This document shows positions 31,059 to 41,068 of a stretch of DNA of 64,000 nt, in pieces. Under the pieces are notes generated by a model, which saw nothing but the letters and a program-made list of their open reading frames with translations, was not told the origin of the DNA and ran no database searches. Within the stretch, counting starts at the first letter, position 1. Every line of letters starts with the position of its first letter. This stretch comes from Herbaspirillum sp. WKF16. GTDB taxonomy: Bacteria > Pseudomonadota > Gammaproteobacteria > Burkholderiales > Burkholderiaceae_D. The position numbers were made by a program, and so were the translations under genes. The stretch covers positions 4,030,001 through 4,094,000 of the forward strand of contig NZ_CP118632.1 of assembly GCF_028993615.1 (NCBI RefSeq), read 5' to 3'.

Positions 31059-34000
31059 TTACACCAGCACGCGTTCGATGCCGCCGTTATTGGCGCGCTC
31101 GACGTAGTCCGGCATCCAGTTCTCGCCCAGCAGGTGCTTGGCCATTTCCACCACGATGTAATCGGCGGTGGTGCCGGCGTCCTCGTTGTAGCGCGACAGG
31201 CCCTGGAAGCACGAAGGGCACGAGGTCAGGATCTTGACGTCGCCGTCGAAACCGTCGGCGCGCACGCGGTCGGCGCCCTTGCGGACTTCCTCTTCCTTGC
31301 GGAAGCGCACCTGGGTCGAGACGTCCGGACGCGATACGCCGAAGGTGCCCGACTCGCCGCAGCAGCGGTCGCTCTTCTCGATCTTCATCGCGTCCACGGT
31401 GGTGATCAGCGAGTTGACGGTCTTCAGCGGATCCTGCAGCTTCATCGGCGTGTGGCAAGGGTCGTGGTACATGTAGCGGGTGCCGCTGACGCCTTCCAGC
31501 CTGACGCCCTTCTCCAGCAGGAACTCATGGATGTCGATGATGCGGCAGCCGGGGAAGATCTTCTCGAATTCATAACCCTGCAGCTGGTCGTAGCAGGTGC
31601 CGCAGGACACCACGACTGTCTTGATGTCGAGGTAGTTCAGCGTATTGGCCATGCGGTGGAACAGCACGCGGTTGTCGGTGATGATCTTCTCGGCCGCATC
31701 GAAGTTGCCGGTGCCGCGCTGGGGGTAGCCGCAGCAGAGATAACCGGGCGGCAGCACCGTCTGCACGCCGACGTTCCACAGCATCGCCTGGGTCGCCAGG
31801 CCCACTTGCGAGAACAGGCGCTCCGAACCGCAACCGGGGAAGTAGAACACCGCTTCCGAGTCCACCGTGGTGGTCTTGGGGTTGCGGATGATCGGCACGA
31901 TCTTGTCGTCCTCGATGTCCAGCAGCGCGCGCGCGGTCTTCTTGGGCAGGTTGCCCGGCATCTTCTTGTTGATGAAGTGGATCACCTGCTCCTTGACCGG
32001 CGCGCGGCCGACGGTGGCGGCAGGTTTCGCGGTCTGCTTCTTGGCGAACTTCTTGAGGATGTCGTTGCCCAGGCGCTGCGCCTTGAAGCCCCAGTCGGTC
32101 ATCACCTTGCGGGTGGCGTTGATGGTGGCGGGGTCGCGCGCATTGAGGAAGAACATCGCGGCCGTGGTGCCGGCGTTGAAGGACTTCTTGCCCATCTTGC
32201 GCAGCAGGTTGCGCATGTTCATCGAGACGTCGCCGAAGTCGATGTCCACCGGGCAGGGGGTGACGCACTTGTGGCAGACCGTGCAGTGGTCGGCCACGTC
32301 TTCGAACTCTTCCCAGTGTTTGATCGAGACGCCGCGGCGGGTCTGCTCTTCGTACAGGAAGGCTTCGACCAGCAGCGAGGTGGCGAGAATCTTGTTGCGC
32401 GGCGAGTACAGCAGGTTGGCGCGCGGCACGTGGGTCGAGCAGACCGGCTTGCACTTGCCGCAGCGCAGGCAGTCCTTGACGCTGTCGGCGATGGCGCCGA
32501 TGTCGCTCTGCTGCATGATCAGCGACTCGTGGCCCATCAGGCCGAAGGACGGCGTGTAGGCGTTGCGCAGGTCGGCTTCCATGCCGGGCAGGTCGAGCAG
32601 CTTGCCCTTGTTGAACCGGCCTTCGGGGTCGACTCGCTTCTTGTAGTCGCGGAATTCGCCGATCTCGTCCTCGGTCAGGAACTCCAGCTTGGTGATGCCG
32701 ATGCCGTGCTCGCCCGAGATCACGCCGTCGAGCGAACGCGCCAGCGTCATGATGCGCGCCACGGCGGCATGCGCATCCTGCAGCATCTCGTAGTGATCCG
32801 AGTTGACCGGCAGGTTGGTGTGCACGTTGCCGTCGCCGGCGTGCATGTGCAGCGCCACGAACACGCGGCCGCGCAGCACGCGCTTGTGGATCGCCTGGCA
32901 TTCTTCCAGGATCGGCTTGAAGGCGGCGCCGCTGAAGACCTGGCGCAGCTGGGCGCGCACTTCCTGCTTCCAGGAGATGCGCACGGTGCGGTCCTGCACG
33001 ACGTCGAACAGCGTGGCTTGCGGCTGCTCGGCCAGGCGCTGGTCGAACACCGGCAGCAGCTTGTCCAGGCCCAGCGAGGCCAGCTCGCCCTTGGCCGCCT
33101 CCAGCGGCCGGTCGAGGTTGGCCAGCAGGTACGACCAGCGCGCATGGGTCTGCTCCAGCAGCGCCTCGGCCTGGTGCACGCGGTCTTCCAGCATCTCGGC
33201 GGCGGGAATGTCCTCGCCCTCGCCGTCGTCGCTCTTGCCCAGCGGCAGGTTGCCCTTGACGAAGAAGGTCTCCAGCTCGGCCAGCAATTGCAGCTTGTTC
33301 TTGATCGACAGCTCGATGTTGATGCGCTCGATGCCGTCGGTGTACTCGCCCATGCGGTTCAGCGGAATCACCACGTCTTCATTGATCTTGAAGGCGTTGG
33401 TGTGCTTGGCGATGGCGGCCGTGCGCGAACGGTCCAGCCAGAATTTCTTGCGCGCCTCCGGGCTCACCGCGACGAAGCCTTCGCCCACGCGGTTGTTGGC
33501 CATGCGGATCACTTCCGAGGCGGCGGCGGCCACGGCGTTCTCGTCGTCGCCGACGATGTCGCCGATCAGCACCATCTTGGGCAGCACGCCGCGCTTGGAC
33601 TTGGTGGCGTAGCCGACTGCGCGCAGGTAGCGCTCGTCCAGGTGCTCCAGGCCGGCCAGGATGGCGCCGCCCTTTTTGGTCTCGGCGTCCAGGAAGTCCT
33701 TGATCTCGACGATCGACGGGATCGCATCGCGCGCCTGGCCGAAGAATTCGAGACAGACCGTGCGGGTCTGCTTGGGCATCTTGTGCAGGATCCAGCGGGC
33801 CGAGGTGATCAGGCCGTCGCAACCTTCCTTCTGCACGCCCGGCAGGCCCGACAGGAACTTGTCGGTCACGTCCTTGCCCAGTCCTTCCTTGCGGAATTTC
33901 TTGCCGGAGATCTCCAGGATCTCGGTCTTGAAGACTTCGGTCTTCTGGCCGCGCTCGCCGGGGTGCGACCACTCCAGCTTGAAGCGCGCGACCTCGACGT

Positions 34001-35060
34001 CATGGATCTTGCCGAGGTTGTGATCCAGGCGCGTCACTTCCAGCCAGTCGCCCTGCGGGTCGACCATGCGCCAGCTGGCCAGGTTGTCCAGCGCGGTGCC
34101 CCACAGCACGGCCTTCTTGCCGCCGGCGTTCATGGCGACGTTGCCGCCGATGCACGAGGCTTCGGCCGAGGTCGGGTCGACCGCGAACACGAAGCCGGCC
34201 TTTTCGGCGGCGTCCGAGACGCGCTTGGTGACCACGCCGGCGCCCGAGTAGATCGTGGCGTAGGGCTTGTCCAGGCCGGGCAGCACTTCCATCTCGACGG
34301 CGCCCAGCTGTTCCAGTTTTTCGGTGTTGATGACGGCCGACAGCGGCGTCAGCGGAATGGCGCCGCCGGTGTAGCCGGTGCCGCCGCCGCGCGGGATGAT
34401 GGTCAGGCCGAGCTCGATGCAGGCCTTGACCAGGCCGGCCATCTCGTCCTCGCTGTCCGGGGTCAGCACCACGAACGGATACTCGACGCGCCAGTCGGTG
34501 GCGTCGGTCACGTGCGACACGCGCGACAGGCCGTCGAACTTGATGTTGTCCTTCGCCGTGTAGCGACCCAGGCCCTTGGTGGCGCGCTTGCGCAAATCGT
34601 AGGTGCGGCGGAATTCCTCGGCGAACTCGGCGATGGCCTTCTTGGCGGCCTTCACCAGCGCCTCGACGCTGGCGCTGCGGCGAGCCGCGTCGGCATCGCC
34701 GGCATCGGCCTGGCCGACGTCGATGCGGCGCTTGTCGACCTCGTTGAGGCGATGGTTCAGCGCCTCGATCAGCGCGGCGCGGCGCTTGGGGTTGTCCAGC
34801 AGGTCGTCCTGCAGGTAGGGATTGCGGCGCACGACCCAGATGTCGCCCAGCACCTCGTACAGCATGCGCGCCGAACGGCCGGTCTGGCGCTTGCCGCGCA
34901 GCTCGTCCAGCAAGGACCAAGACTCTTCGCCCAACAACCGGATCACGATCTCACGGTCGGAGAACGAGGTGTAGTTGTACGGAATTTCGCGCAAGCGCGT
35001 AGGCGTGGCGCCGTGCGGCGCGTCTGTGAGCAAGGCTTGGATGTGGGCGGGGGCGTTCAT
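31059..35060 (-). CDS. Large FAD/FMN-binding oxidoreductase with Fe-S and CCG domains (DUF3683, D-lactate/glycolate dehydrogenase-like)
   Basis: A 1333-residue fusion. N-terminal DUF3683 region (1 to about 150: [32 protein letters not shown]), PCMH-type FAD domain ([15 protein letters not shown] about 220), FAD-oxidase C-terminal domain ([14 protein letters not shown] about 740), two 4Fe-4S motifs ([11 protein letters not shown] about 861 and [12 protein letters not shown] about 923), and a C-terminal pair of CCG cysteine motifs (CCGYPQRG about 1108, CCGESGTFG about 1231). This is GlcD, GlpC and heterodisulfide-reductase-like CCG parts in one chain, fitting a flavin 2-hydroxyacid dehydrogenase feeding electrons to quinone. 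Substrate not known. First gene of the run to HIT, DUF971 and ubiE. No clear ribosome site at the ATG. Confidence 0.88.
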   Translation of the reverse strand: MNAPAHIQALLTDAPHGATPTRLREIPYNYTSFSDREIVIRLLGEESWSLLDELRGKRQTGRSARMLYEVLGDIWVVRRNPYLQDDLLDNPKRRAALIEALNHRLNEVDKRRIDVGQADAGDADAARRSASVEALVKAAKKAIAEFAEEFRRTYDLRKRATKGLGRYTAKDNIKFDGLSRVSHVTDATDWRVEYPFVVLTPDSEDEMAGLVKACIELGLTIIPRGGGTGYTGGAIPLTPLSAVINTEKLEQLGAVEMEVLPGLDKPYATIYSGAGVVTKRVSDAAEKAGFVFAVDPTSAEASCIGGNVAMNAGGKKAVLWGTALDNLASWRMVDPQGDWLEVTRLDHNLGKIHDVEVARFKLEWSHPGERGQKTEVFKTEILEISGKKFRKEGLGKDVTDKFLSGLPGVQKEGCDGLITSARWILHKMPKQTRTVCLEFFGQARDAIPSIVEIKDFLDAETKKGGAILAGLEHLDERYLRAVGYATKSKRGVLPKMVLIGDIVGDDENAVAAAASEVIRMANNRVGEGFVAVSPEARKKFWLDRSRTAAIAKHTNAFKINEDVVIPLNRMGEYTDGIERINIELSIKNKLQLLAELETFFVKGNLPLGKSDDGEGEDIPAAEMLEDRVHQAEALLEQTHARWSYLLANLDRPLEAAKGELASLGLDKLLPVFDQRLAEQPQATLFDVVQDRTVRISWKQEVRAQLRQVFSGAAFKPILEECQAIHKRVLRGRVFVALHMHAGDGNVHTNLPVNSDHYEMLQDAHAAVARIMTLARSLDGVISGEHGIGITKLEFLTEDEIGEFRDYKKRVDPEGRFNKGKLLDLPGMEADLRNAYTPSFGLMGHESLIMQQSDIGAIADSVKDCLRCGKCKPVCSTHVPRANLLYSPRNKILATSLLVEAFLYEEQTRRGVSIKHWEEFEDVADHCTVCHKCVTPCPVDIDFGDVSMNMRNLLRKMGKKSFNAGTTAAMFFLNARDPATINATRKVMTDWGFKAQRLGNDILKKFAKKQTAKPAATVGRAPVKEQVIHFINKKMPGNLPKKTARALLDIEDDKIVPIIRNPKTTTVDSEAVFYFPGCGSERLFSQVGLATQAMLWNVGVQTVLPPGYLCCGYPQRGTGNFDAAEKIITDNRVLFHRMANTLNYLDIKTVVVSCGTCYDQLQGYEFEKIFPGCRIIDIHEFLLEKGVRLEGVSGTRYMYHDPCHTPMKLQDPLKTVNSLITTVDAMKIEKSDRCCGESGTFGVSRPDVSTQVRFRKEEEVRKGADRVRADGFDGDVKILTSCPSCFQGLSRYNEDAGTTADYIVVEMAKHLLGENWMPDYVERANNGGIERVLV

Positions 35061-35150
35061 CTATGTAGAAAGGTAAATCTGCTGCCGGATGTGCATTTTA
35101 GCCTATTGCCAAAACTCGCGACGGGATGAGGCCGGTTTTGCGGACGCAAT

Positions 35151-35163
35151 GAGAACGGTTCTC
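35151..35163. promoter_or_regulatory. GAGAAC-G-GTTCTC palindrome (Fur-family-like half sites)
   Basis: A perfect 6-1-6 inverted repeat about 90 bases upstream of the large oxidoreductase gene and 400 bases upstream of the ZIP transporter gene. The TGAGAAC-G-GTTCTCT context vaguely follows the 7-1-7 geometry of Fur/Zur boxes. A second small repeat, TTGAG-A7-CTCAA (about 35166-35182), adjoins it. Confidence 0.35.
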
Positions 35164-35298
35164 TTTTGAGAAAAAAACTCAACCCGAAATTGCCCGAAAT
35201 GCAAATTTTGCAACGCAGCAAATACGCCCTGCGGCAATCGAAATCCCGCCAGAAACGGCGCTAGATCATAGCCATTGGCAATGGAATTTATAAAAACA

Positions 35299-35334
35299 AT
35301 CAATTTATATAAATTGATGGCAAAAACCTATAAT
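35299..35334 (+). promoter_or_regulatory. Perfect 20-bp palindrome and TATAAT box upstream of the ZIP transporter
   Basis: ATCAATTTATATAAATTGAT (35299-35318) is a perfect palindrome. A consensus -10 TATAAT follows at 35329-35334. The palindrome covers the position of the -35 region, so a protein bound there would block or activate this promoter. AT content here is far above the genome average. Candidate metal-responsive operator given the downstream ZIP gene. Confidence 0.6.
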
Positions 35335-35381
35335 CCCTCCAAGCGTCATGGGTGTTGTCCCGGAAAACCAAGGAGGATGTT

Positions 35382-35459
35382 ATGTTTCAAAACCTGATTA
35401 CCGATTTCTTGGAAAATCTAGCCATCACCCTGGCCGACTACGCCGCTTGCAAGGCATAG
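35382..35459 (+). CDS. 25-residue upstream ORF with strong ribosome-binding site
   Basis: ATG at 35382 is preceded by a perfect AAGGAGG (35370-35376) with 5-base spacing, the strongest site in this intergenic region, and opens a 25-codon frame ending TAG. The peptide begins MFQNLITDFLENLAITLADY and is amphipathic to hydrophobic. It lies 48 bases after the TATAAT box and 92 bases before the ZIP gene ATG. It may be a leader peptide controlling the transporter, or a small membrane-associated protein. The family is not recognised. Confidence 0.55.
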   Translation: MFQNLITDFLENLAITLADYAACKA

Positions 35460-35551
35460 CCAAAGGAACGTCCGATCCATCCCGCGTGTCACTCGATGAC
35501 ATACACCGCAGCGGGGGACGTCCAGCCAACCCGCCAGCCAGGGAGACTGCC

Positions 35552-36568
35552 ATGATACCGGCACCGTTGAACAAAAATTTCCCCGCAAAAACAGTCGCGT
35601 CCGACGATCCGTCGGCGGCGCCCTTCATCTCTGCCGATGAGCCCGGGACGGGCGCGGCCGAGGCCGCCAGACCCGGCATCGGCGACAGCCTGACGCTGAA
35701 CCTCAAGCCGCGGCAGATCGCCATGCTGCTGGTGGCGCTGGTGTTCCTGCTGATCAAGTCCTACGAAAGCCTGCACGCCTATTTCCTGCTCAATCCCAAT
35801 GTGTGGAACGCGCTGCTGGGCTCGGGCGCGGCCGCCGGCCTGACCGCGCTGGGCGCGCTGGGAGTGATCTTCACGCGCCGCATCTCGGTCAAGGCGCAGG
35901 ATGTGATGCTCGGCTACGGCGGCGGCGTGATGCTGGCGGCCAGCGTGTTTTCGCTGATCATCCCGGCCATGGACGCGGCCCAGGCGATCGGCTACGCCAA
36001 GCACGCCTCGGTGCTGCTGGCGGCGACCGGCATCATGCTGGGCGGCTTGTTCGTGCTGGCCCTGAACCACGTGATCCCGCACCAGCACTTCCTGGCCATG
36101 GCCAGCGACCAGGCCAATCCCGGCCGCGCCAGCCGCATCTGGCTGTTCGTGATGGCGGTGACGATTCACAACTTCCCCGAAGGCCTCGCCATCGGCGTCG
36201 GTTTCGGCGGCGAGGACATGGGCAAGGCGGTGGCGCTGGCCACCGGCATCGGCATCCAGGACATCCCGGAAGGCCTGGTGGTGGCGCTGGCGCTGCGTAC
36301 GCTGGGCTACTCGCCGTGGAAAGCGGCGGCCGCCGGCATCCTCTCCGGCCTGGTCGAGCCTGTGGGCGGCGTGCTTGGGGCGATGGCCACGGGCGTCTCG
36401 ACCACGGCGTTGCCTTGGGCGCTGGCCGGCGCCGGCGGCGCGATGCTGTTCGTGATCAGCCACGAGGTGATTCCCGAATCGCACCGCCAGGGCCACGAGT
36501 CGCAGGCCACGCTGGGCTTGCTGGCGGGCTTCGTGACGATGATGCTGCTGGATGTGATCCTCGGCTGA
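35552..36568 (+). CDS. ZIP-family divalent metal transporter (GufA/ZupT type)
   Basis: A 338-residue membrane protein. A 60-residue hydrophilic N-terminal region is followed by eight hydrophobic segments. The two metal-site helices are clear: TIHNFPEGLAIGVGFGGED near residue 205 and GIQDIPEGLVVALALRTLG near residue 235, with SHEVIPESHRQGHE near residue 300 and NHVIPHQH near residue 175. These fit the GufA branch that imports zinc, manganese or iron. Start at the ATG at 35552 after GGGAGA; the longer frame from 35348 overlaps the upstream small ORF. The long leader with palindromes suggests tight metal control. Confidence 0.88.
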   Translation: MIPAPLNKNFPAKTVASDDPSAAPFISADEPGTGAAEAARPGIGDSLTLNLKPRQIAMLLVALVFLLIKSYESLHAYFLLNPNVWNALLGSGAAAGLTALGALGVIFTRRISVKAQDVMLGYGGGVMLAASVFSLIIPAMDAAQAIGYAKHASVLLAATGIMLGGLFVLALNHVIPHQHFLAMASDQANPGRASRIWLFVMAVTIHNFPEGLAIGVGFGGEDMGKAVALATGIGIQDIPEGLVVALALRTLGYSPWKAAAAGILSGLVEPVGGVLGAMATGVSTTALPWALAGAGGAMLFVISHEVIPESHRQGHESQATLGLLAGFVTMMLLDVILG

Positions 36569-36590
36569 GCCTCGTTCACGCGGCACAAGA

Positions 36591-36615
36591 AAAACGGCGC
36601 CGCGCGGCGCCGTTT
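36591..36615. terminator. Bidirectional terminator between the ZIP and YqaA-like genes
   Basis: Perfect 10-bp stem AAACGGCGCC / GGCGCCGTTT with loop CGCGC, between convergent genes. Confidence 0.75.
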
Positions 36616-36636
36616 CCGTTTGGGCCGCCCCCTTGC

Positions 36637-37128
36637 TCAGGCCAGCCAGTCCGCCACGCTGCGCCAGAACCCGTCGGGCACGTTCAGCAGCAGCCAGGTC
36701 ATCAGGATGTAGCGCAGGAACTTGCCGATCGCCATGTACGCCACCGACGGCCAGAACGGCAGGCGCAGCCAGCCGGCCAGCGTGCAGATGGGGTCGCCGA
36801 TGCCGGGCAGCCAGGCCAGCAGCATGGTCTTGGCGCCGAAGCGCTCCAACCAGACGAACCAGCGCGACGAGCGTTCGCGGGCGAAGGCCTGCTTGGCGCC
36901 GTAGCCCATCCAGTAGTCCACCACCCCGCCCAGCGTATTGCCCACCGTGGCCATCAGGATCACCGGCCAGAACATGTCCGGATTGGCCTTGATGACGGCG
37001 AACACCGCCGGCTCCGAGCCCAACGGCAGCAGCGTCGCCGAGATGAAGCTGATGAGAAAGACGGACGTCAGGCCTACGGTGGGAACGGCGAGGATGTTGA
37101 GCAGCCAGAGAACGGCGGATTCGATCAT
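36637..37128 (-). CDS. YqaA-family (DedA/VTT-like) inner membrane protein
   Basis: A 163-residue protein with four to five hydrophobic segments. The central VGNTLGGVVDYWMGYGAKQ near residue 65 and the LLAWLPGIGDPICTLAGWLRLPFWPSV stretch near residue 105 are the VTT/SNARE-associated domain signatures of YqaA and DedA relatives. DedA-family members are lipid scramblases or flippases, e.g. for undecaprenyl phosphate, but a role for YqaA is not settled. Monocistronic and convergent with the ZIP gene. The following 289 bases to ilvA contain a TATAAT (37268-37273) without a good -35 partner. Confidence 0.85.
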   Translation of the reverse strand: MIESAVLWLLNILAVPTVGLTSVFLISFISATLLPLGSEPAVFAVIKANPDMFWPVILMATVGNTLGGVVDYWMGYGAKQAFARERSSRWFVWLERFGAKTMLLAWLPGIGDPICTLAGWLRLPFWPSVAYMAIGKFLRYILMTWLLLNVPDGFWRSVADWLA

Positions 37129-37417
37129 GCGGGTGGGAAGTAGGTTGAAGGAACTCGCCGGCCGGCAGGCGGCGGCGAAAATTGAAAGACGGGCAAAGCC
37201 CGCATTCTAGCTTGTGCCGGCAGCGCGGATATCAAGGTCGCATCGCCGGACGCCGGCGCGGCTCCATTATAATGATCAGTTCCCCTCGCGCCGGCAGGCT
37301 ATCTCCGCCGGCGGCCCGCGGGGAGCCACGACCGGCTTACCGAGCCGTTTTTCCCTTTATCCGCTTGCGATATGACCGCGCCCAAACGCTATCAACGCCT
37401 TCACACCTGACGACAAA

Positions 37418-38944
37418 ATGAGTAACGATTATCTTAAGAAAATCCTGACCGCCCGCGTCTACGACGTCGCCCAAGAAACGCCGCTCGAGCTGGCCAATAC
37501 GCTGTCGCAACGGATTGATAATCGAATTTACTTCAAGCGCGAAGACATGCAGAGCGTGTTCAGCTTCAAGCTGCGCGGCGCCTACAACAAGATGGCACAC
37601 CTGACGCAAGCGCAATTGAAGCGCGGCGTCATCTGCGCCTCGGCCGGCAACCACGCCCAGGGCGTGGCGCTGTCGGCGGCGCGCCTGGGCTGCCGCGCGG
37701 TGGTGGTGATGCCGACCACAACGCCGCAGGTCAAGATCGACGCCGTCAAGGCGCGCGGCGGCGAGGTGGTGCTGTTCGGCGACTCCTTCACCGACGCCTA
37801 CAACCATGCGCTGACGCTGGAAAAGAAGCACAAGCTGACCTTCGTCCATCCGTTCGACGATCCCTACGTGATCGCCGGCCAGGGCACGGTCGCCATGGAA
37901 ATCCTGCGCCAGCATCCCGATCCGATCCACGCCATCTTCGTGGCCATCGGCGGCGGCGGCCTGATCTCCGGCGTGGCCGCCTACGTCAAGGCAGTGCGCC
38001 CGGACATCAAGATCATCGGCGTGCAGACCGCCGACTCCGACGCCATGGCGCGCAGCCTGAAGGCCGGCCGCCGCGTGACGCTGCCGGACGTCGGCCTGTT
38101 CTCCGACGGCACCGCGGTCAAGCTGGTGGGCGAAGAGACCTTCCGCCTGGCCAAGAAGTATGTGGACGAGATCATCATCGTCGACACCGACGCCGTCTGC
38201 ACCGCCATCAAGGATATCTTCCAGGACACCCGCAGCATCGTCGAGCCGGCCGGCGCGCTGGCCCTGGCCGGCGCCAAGGCCTACGTGGAACGCGCCCGCA
38301 ACAGCAAGCAGCCGATCCGGGACCAGTCGCTGGTGACCATCGCCTGCGGCGCCAACATGAACTTCGACCGCCTGCGCTTCGTGGCCGAGATGGCCGACGC
38401 CGGCGAGGCGCGCGAAGCGGTGTTCGCGGTGACCATCCCCGAGGAGCGCGGCAGCTTCCGCCGCTTCTGTGAGACCATCGGCCCGCGCAACGTGACCGAA
38501 TTCAACTACCGCATCAGCGACGCCAAGTCGGCGCACGTCTTCGTGGGCGTGCAGATCTCCGGCGCCGACGAGGCCGGCAAGATCGCCCGCAATTTCGAGA
38601 AGGCCGGCTTCGGCGTGCTCGACCTGACGCACGACGAACTGGCCAAGGTGCACATCCGCCACCTGGTCGGCGGCAAGAGCGAGCTGGCCGGCGAGGAGCT
38701 GCTGTACCGCTGCGAATTCCCCGAGCGCCCGGGCGCGCTGATGAAGTTCCTCTCCAGCATGAACCCGAACTGGAACATCAGCCTGTTCCACTACCGCAAC
38801 CAGGGCGGCGACGTCGGCCGCATCCTGATCGGCGTGCAGGTGCCGAAGAAGGAAATGAAGGAATTCCGCACTTTCCTCGCCCAGCTCGGCTACCGCCACT
38901 GGGACGAAACCAAGAACCCGCTGTACAAGCTGTTCCTCGGATAA
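37418..38944 (+). CDS. ilvA: Threonine ammonia-lyase (biosynthetic threonine deaminase)
   Basis: A 508-residue PLP enzyme that converts threonine to 2-oxobutyrate, the first step to isoleucine. The PLP Lys is Lys51 in [26 protein letters not shown] near residue 74 and the Gly-rich [15 protein letters not shown] near residue 175 form the cofactor site. The C-terminal third (about 330-508) holds two ACT-like domains ([22 protein letters not shown] and [19 protein letters not shown]), as in the allosteric isoleucine-sensitive form. Length is that of full biosynthetic IlvA. The isoleucine-biosynthesis partners are not adjacent. Confidence 0.96.
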   Translation: MSNDYLKKILTARVYDVAQETPLELANTLSQRIDNRIYFKREDMQSVFSFKLRGAYNKMAHLTQAQLKRGVICASAGNHAQGVALSAARLGCRAVVVMPTTTPQVKIDAVKARGGEVVLFGDSFTDAYNHALTLEKKHKLTFVHPFDDPYVIAGQGTVAMEILRQHPDPIHAIFVAIGGGGLISGVAAYVKAVRPDIKIIGVQTADSDAMARSLKAGRRVTLPDVGLFSDGTAVKLVGEETFRLAKKYVDEIIIVDTDAVCTAIKDIFQDTRSIVEPAGALALAGAKAYVERARNSKQPIRDQSLVTIACGANMNFDRLRFVAEMADAGEAREAVFAVTIPEERGSFRRFCETIGPRNVTEFNYRISDAKSAHVFVGVQISGADEAGKIARNFEKAGFGVLDLTHDELAKVHIRHLVGGKSELAGEELLYRCEFPERPGALMKFLSSMNPNWNISLFHYRNQGGDVGRILIGVQVPKKEMKEFRTFLAQLGYRHWDETKNPLYKLFLG

Positions 38945-39018
38945 GACCGGGGCCGGCGACGCCGCTGCCCACAGCAGGGCGCCGCCGGCACAGCGCGCAG
39001 CATCGCAGGAGAATCATC

Positions 39019-39885
39019 ATGGACAAGCCAAACCCGTCCCAATCCGCCGCCGGCCACTCGCCGGAAACCTCGCCGCTGGGCAAGAGCTCGGAGTATCCCG
39101 ACGCCTACGACGCCTCGCTGCTGTTTCCCATTCCGCGCGCGCCCAAGCGCGCCGAACTGCAGATCGCCGGCACCCTGCCGTTTTTCGGCGTGGACATCTG
39201 GACCGCCTACGAGATCTCGTGGCTGAACCTGCGCGGCAAGCCGCAGATCGCCATCGCGACCTTCATCGTGCCGGCCGACTCGCCCAACATCATCGAGTCC
39301 AAGTCCTTCAAGCTGTACCTGAATTCCTTCAATCAGGAACGCCTGGAAAGCTCGGCGCAGCTGCTGGAAAAACTGCGCGCCGATCTCTCGGCGGCGGCCG
39401 GCGCCGCAGTGCAGGTGACGCTGACGGAGCCGGCGCAGTTCGGCCAGCTGAAATTCGGCGAACTCGCCGGCCTGCCGCTGGACCGGCTGGATGTGGAGAT
39501 CGAAGCGGCGTCCCATCCCGACGGCGCCATCCTGCGCGCCAGCCAGGACGAGGCCACCGTCGAGGAGACCTTCGTGTCGCACCTGCTCAAGTCGAACTGC
39601 CCGGTCACCGGGCAACCGGACTGGGGCAGCGTCCAGATCCACTACGTGGGCGCGCCGATCGACCAGGAGCGGCTGCTGAAGTACATCATCGGCTTTCGCG
39701 AGCACAACGAATTCCACGAGCAATGCGTGGAGCGCATCTTCATCGACATCATGCGCAGCTGCAAGCCGCAAAAGCTCGCCGTGTACGCGCGCTACACGCG
39801 GCGCGGCGGCCTGGACATCAACCCCTGGCGCAGCAATTTCTCCAGCGGCGCGACGCCCTCTCAATTGCGCAACGCGCGCCAGTAA
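39019..39885 (+). CDS. queF: NADPH-dependent 7-cyano-7-deazaguanine reductase (long form)
   Basis: A 288-residue tandem T-fold QueF that reduces preQ0 to preQ1 in queuosine synthesis. It has the NADPH-binding/QueF motif [19 protein letters not shown] near residue 95, catalytic Cys194 in [18 protein letters not shown] with the neighbouring Asp, and [19 protein letters not shown] near residue 230. This is the two-domain type found in Escherichia coli rather than the short Bacillus type. Start after AGGAGA at 39007-39012. No other que genes lie here. Confidence 0.95.
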   Translation: MDKPNPSQSAAGHSPETSPLGKSSEYPDAYDASLLFPIPRAPKRAELQIAGTLPFFGVDIWTAYEISWLNLRGKPQIAIATFIVPADSPNIIESKSFKLYLNSFNQERLESSAQLLEKLRADLSAAAGAAVQVTLTEPAQFGQLKFGELAGLPLDRLDVEIEAASHPDGAILRASQDEATVEETFVSHLLKSNCPVTGQPDWGSVQIHYVGAPIDQERLLKYIIGFREHNEFHEQCVERIFIDIMRSCKPQKLAVYARYTRRGGLDINPWRSNFSSGATPSQLRNARQ

Positions 39886-40194
39886 AGCCGCCTCACCGGC
39901 TCCCGCGCGCGCCAGAAGCGCCGGCGGGAAGCCTCAATAAATTGTTACCAATTCTTGCCGGACGCCCCCGGCATCCGGGGCGCTACGGACATCCCGCGAC
40001 CATTTCGTAACATTTCCCTTTCCGGCCAACAAGGCCGGTGGGGAATCTTTGCGAAACAATTCCGGTCTGTATCCATGACGGCGCGGGAGGAACAGCCCGC
40101 GCATCGCCGTCGACTCCGTCCACAACCAGTCATGTCGCCATGCCTGCCGTCCGCATCCCGGATGCGCGGGCTTCAGCCGGCAACCCAGAACAAC

Positions 40195-40821
40195 ATGGAA
40201 AACATCACCGAGCGCCCGCGCGCGCAGCCTCCCCATTCCCTTTCGACCGGCATGCGCCGCGGCGCAGCCTGTGTCTCGCTGGCCGCGGCCGGCGCATTGT
40301 GCTGGGCTCCCGCAGCGCATGCCGAGGAGGACCAATACAGCCTGTGGCAAGCCACCAGGAATCATGCGTCCGACATCTGGAATCAGGGCGACGACGCCGT
40401 CTATCTCTCCGGCGTGGCGCACCACGGGCGCGGCACCTACACCAAGGAGAAGCTCAATGAACTCAATGAGCACGCCTGGGGCGTGGGCTACGGCAAGACC
40501 CTGCGCAACGGAAACGGCGACGATGAATCGCTGTACGGCTTCGTGCTCAAGGATTCGCATCGCCATCCGCAATACATGGCGGGCTATGCCTACGAGTACG
40601 TGGTCCCGGTCGCGCACAGCGGCCTCGAGCTGGGCCTGGGCGGCACCGCCATGTTGATGAGCCGGCAGGACTACTTCGGCAGCGTGCCGTTCCCGATCGC
40701 CTTGCCGATGGCATCGATCGGCACCAGGAAGGGCAAGATCATGTTCGCCTACGTGCCGCGGCTGTCGAAGAACAAGAACAACGGCGACGTGCTTCTGATC
40801 TTCGGCCGCATCGAGATGTAG
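40195..40821 (+). CDS. pagP: Lipid A palmitoyltransferase PagP
   Basis: A beta-barrel outer-membrane enzyme that moves palmitate from phospholipid to lipid A. Family signatures: ATRNHASDIWNQGDDAVYLSGVAHHGRGTYTKEKLNELNEHAWGVGYGKTL and YGFVLKDSHRHPQYMAGYAYEYV, containing the conserved His of HHGRGTYTKEK and the Asp-Ser of KDSH (compare His33, Asp76, Ser77 of the E. coli enzyme), then IALPMASIG and FAYVPRLSKNKNNGDV. A signal peptide ends near AHAEE. Start is uncertain: ATG 40195 gives 208 residues with a long N-terminal extension, ATG 40252 would give 189 and a standard signal peptide. Neither has a clear ribosome site. Confidence 0.88.
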   Translation: MENITERPRAQPPHSLSTGMRRGAACVSLAAAGALCWAPAAHAEEDQYSLWQATRNHASDIWNQGDDAVYLSGVAHHGRGTYTKEKLNELNEHAWGVGYGKTLRNGNGDDESLYGFVLKDSHRHPQYMAGYAYEYVVPVAHSGLELGLGGTAMLMSRQDYFGSVPFPIALPMASIGTRKGKIMFAYVPRLSKNKNNGDVLLIFGRIEM

Positions 40822-41000
40822 GTGTCGATGCAAGGAACGCGCCCCGCGATGAGGCGCCGCTGCCCTCGGGCGGGGCGAAATATCATGCCGGCAACTTGAT
40901 TTTCAACAACTTTCCGGCACACATCGCGGGCGACGCCGCAGCCTGTGGCAAAACGCTCCATTCCAGTCAAATTCACTGCTTGTTCTGCGCTTTCAAAGCG

Positions 41001-41028
41001 TTGCGGGGCCCTCAAACAGGCCTATAAT
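41001..41028 (+). promoter_or_regulatory. Candidate sigma-70 promoter of the ptsN operon
   Basis: TTGCGG (41001-41006), 16-base spacer and a consensus TATAAT (41023-41028), about 40 bases before the ptsN ATG. The 150 bases before it (40850-41000) show nothing else I can name. Confidence 0.65.
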
Positions 41029-41068
41029 CCTGCTCAAAGTCTCACCCCGTTGTAATTCTTTGAGCGTC

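Noticed and set aside
30522..35129. 1535-codon open frame on the plus strand opposite the large oxidoreductase gene
   Set aside because: No recognisable domain, composition rich in Ala, Arg, His, Val and Gln typical of reverse-complement GC codon bias, and it mirrors a gene with clear Fe-S and FAD motifs.
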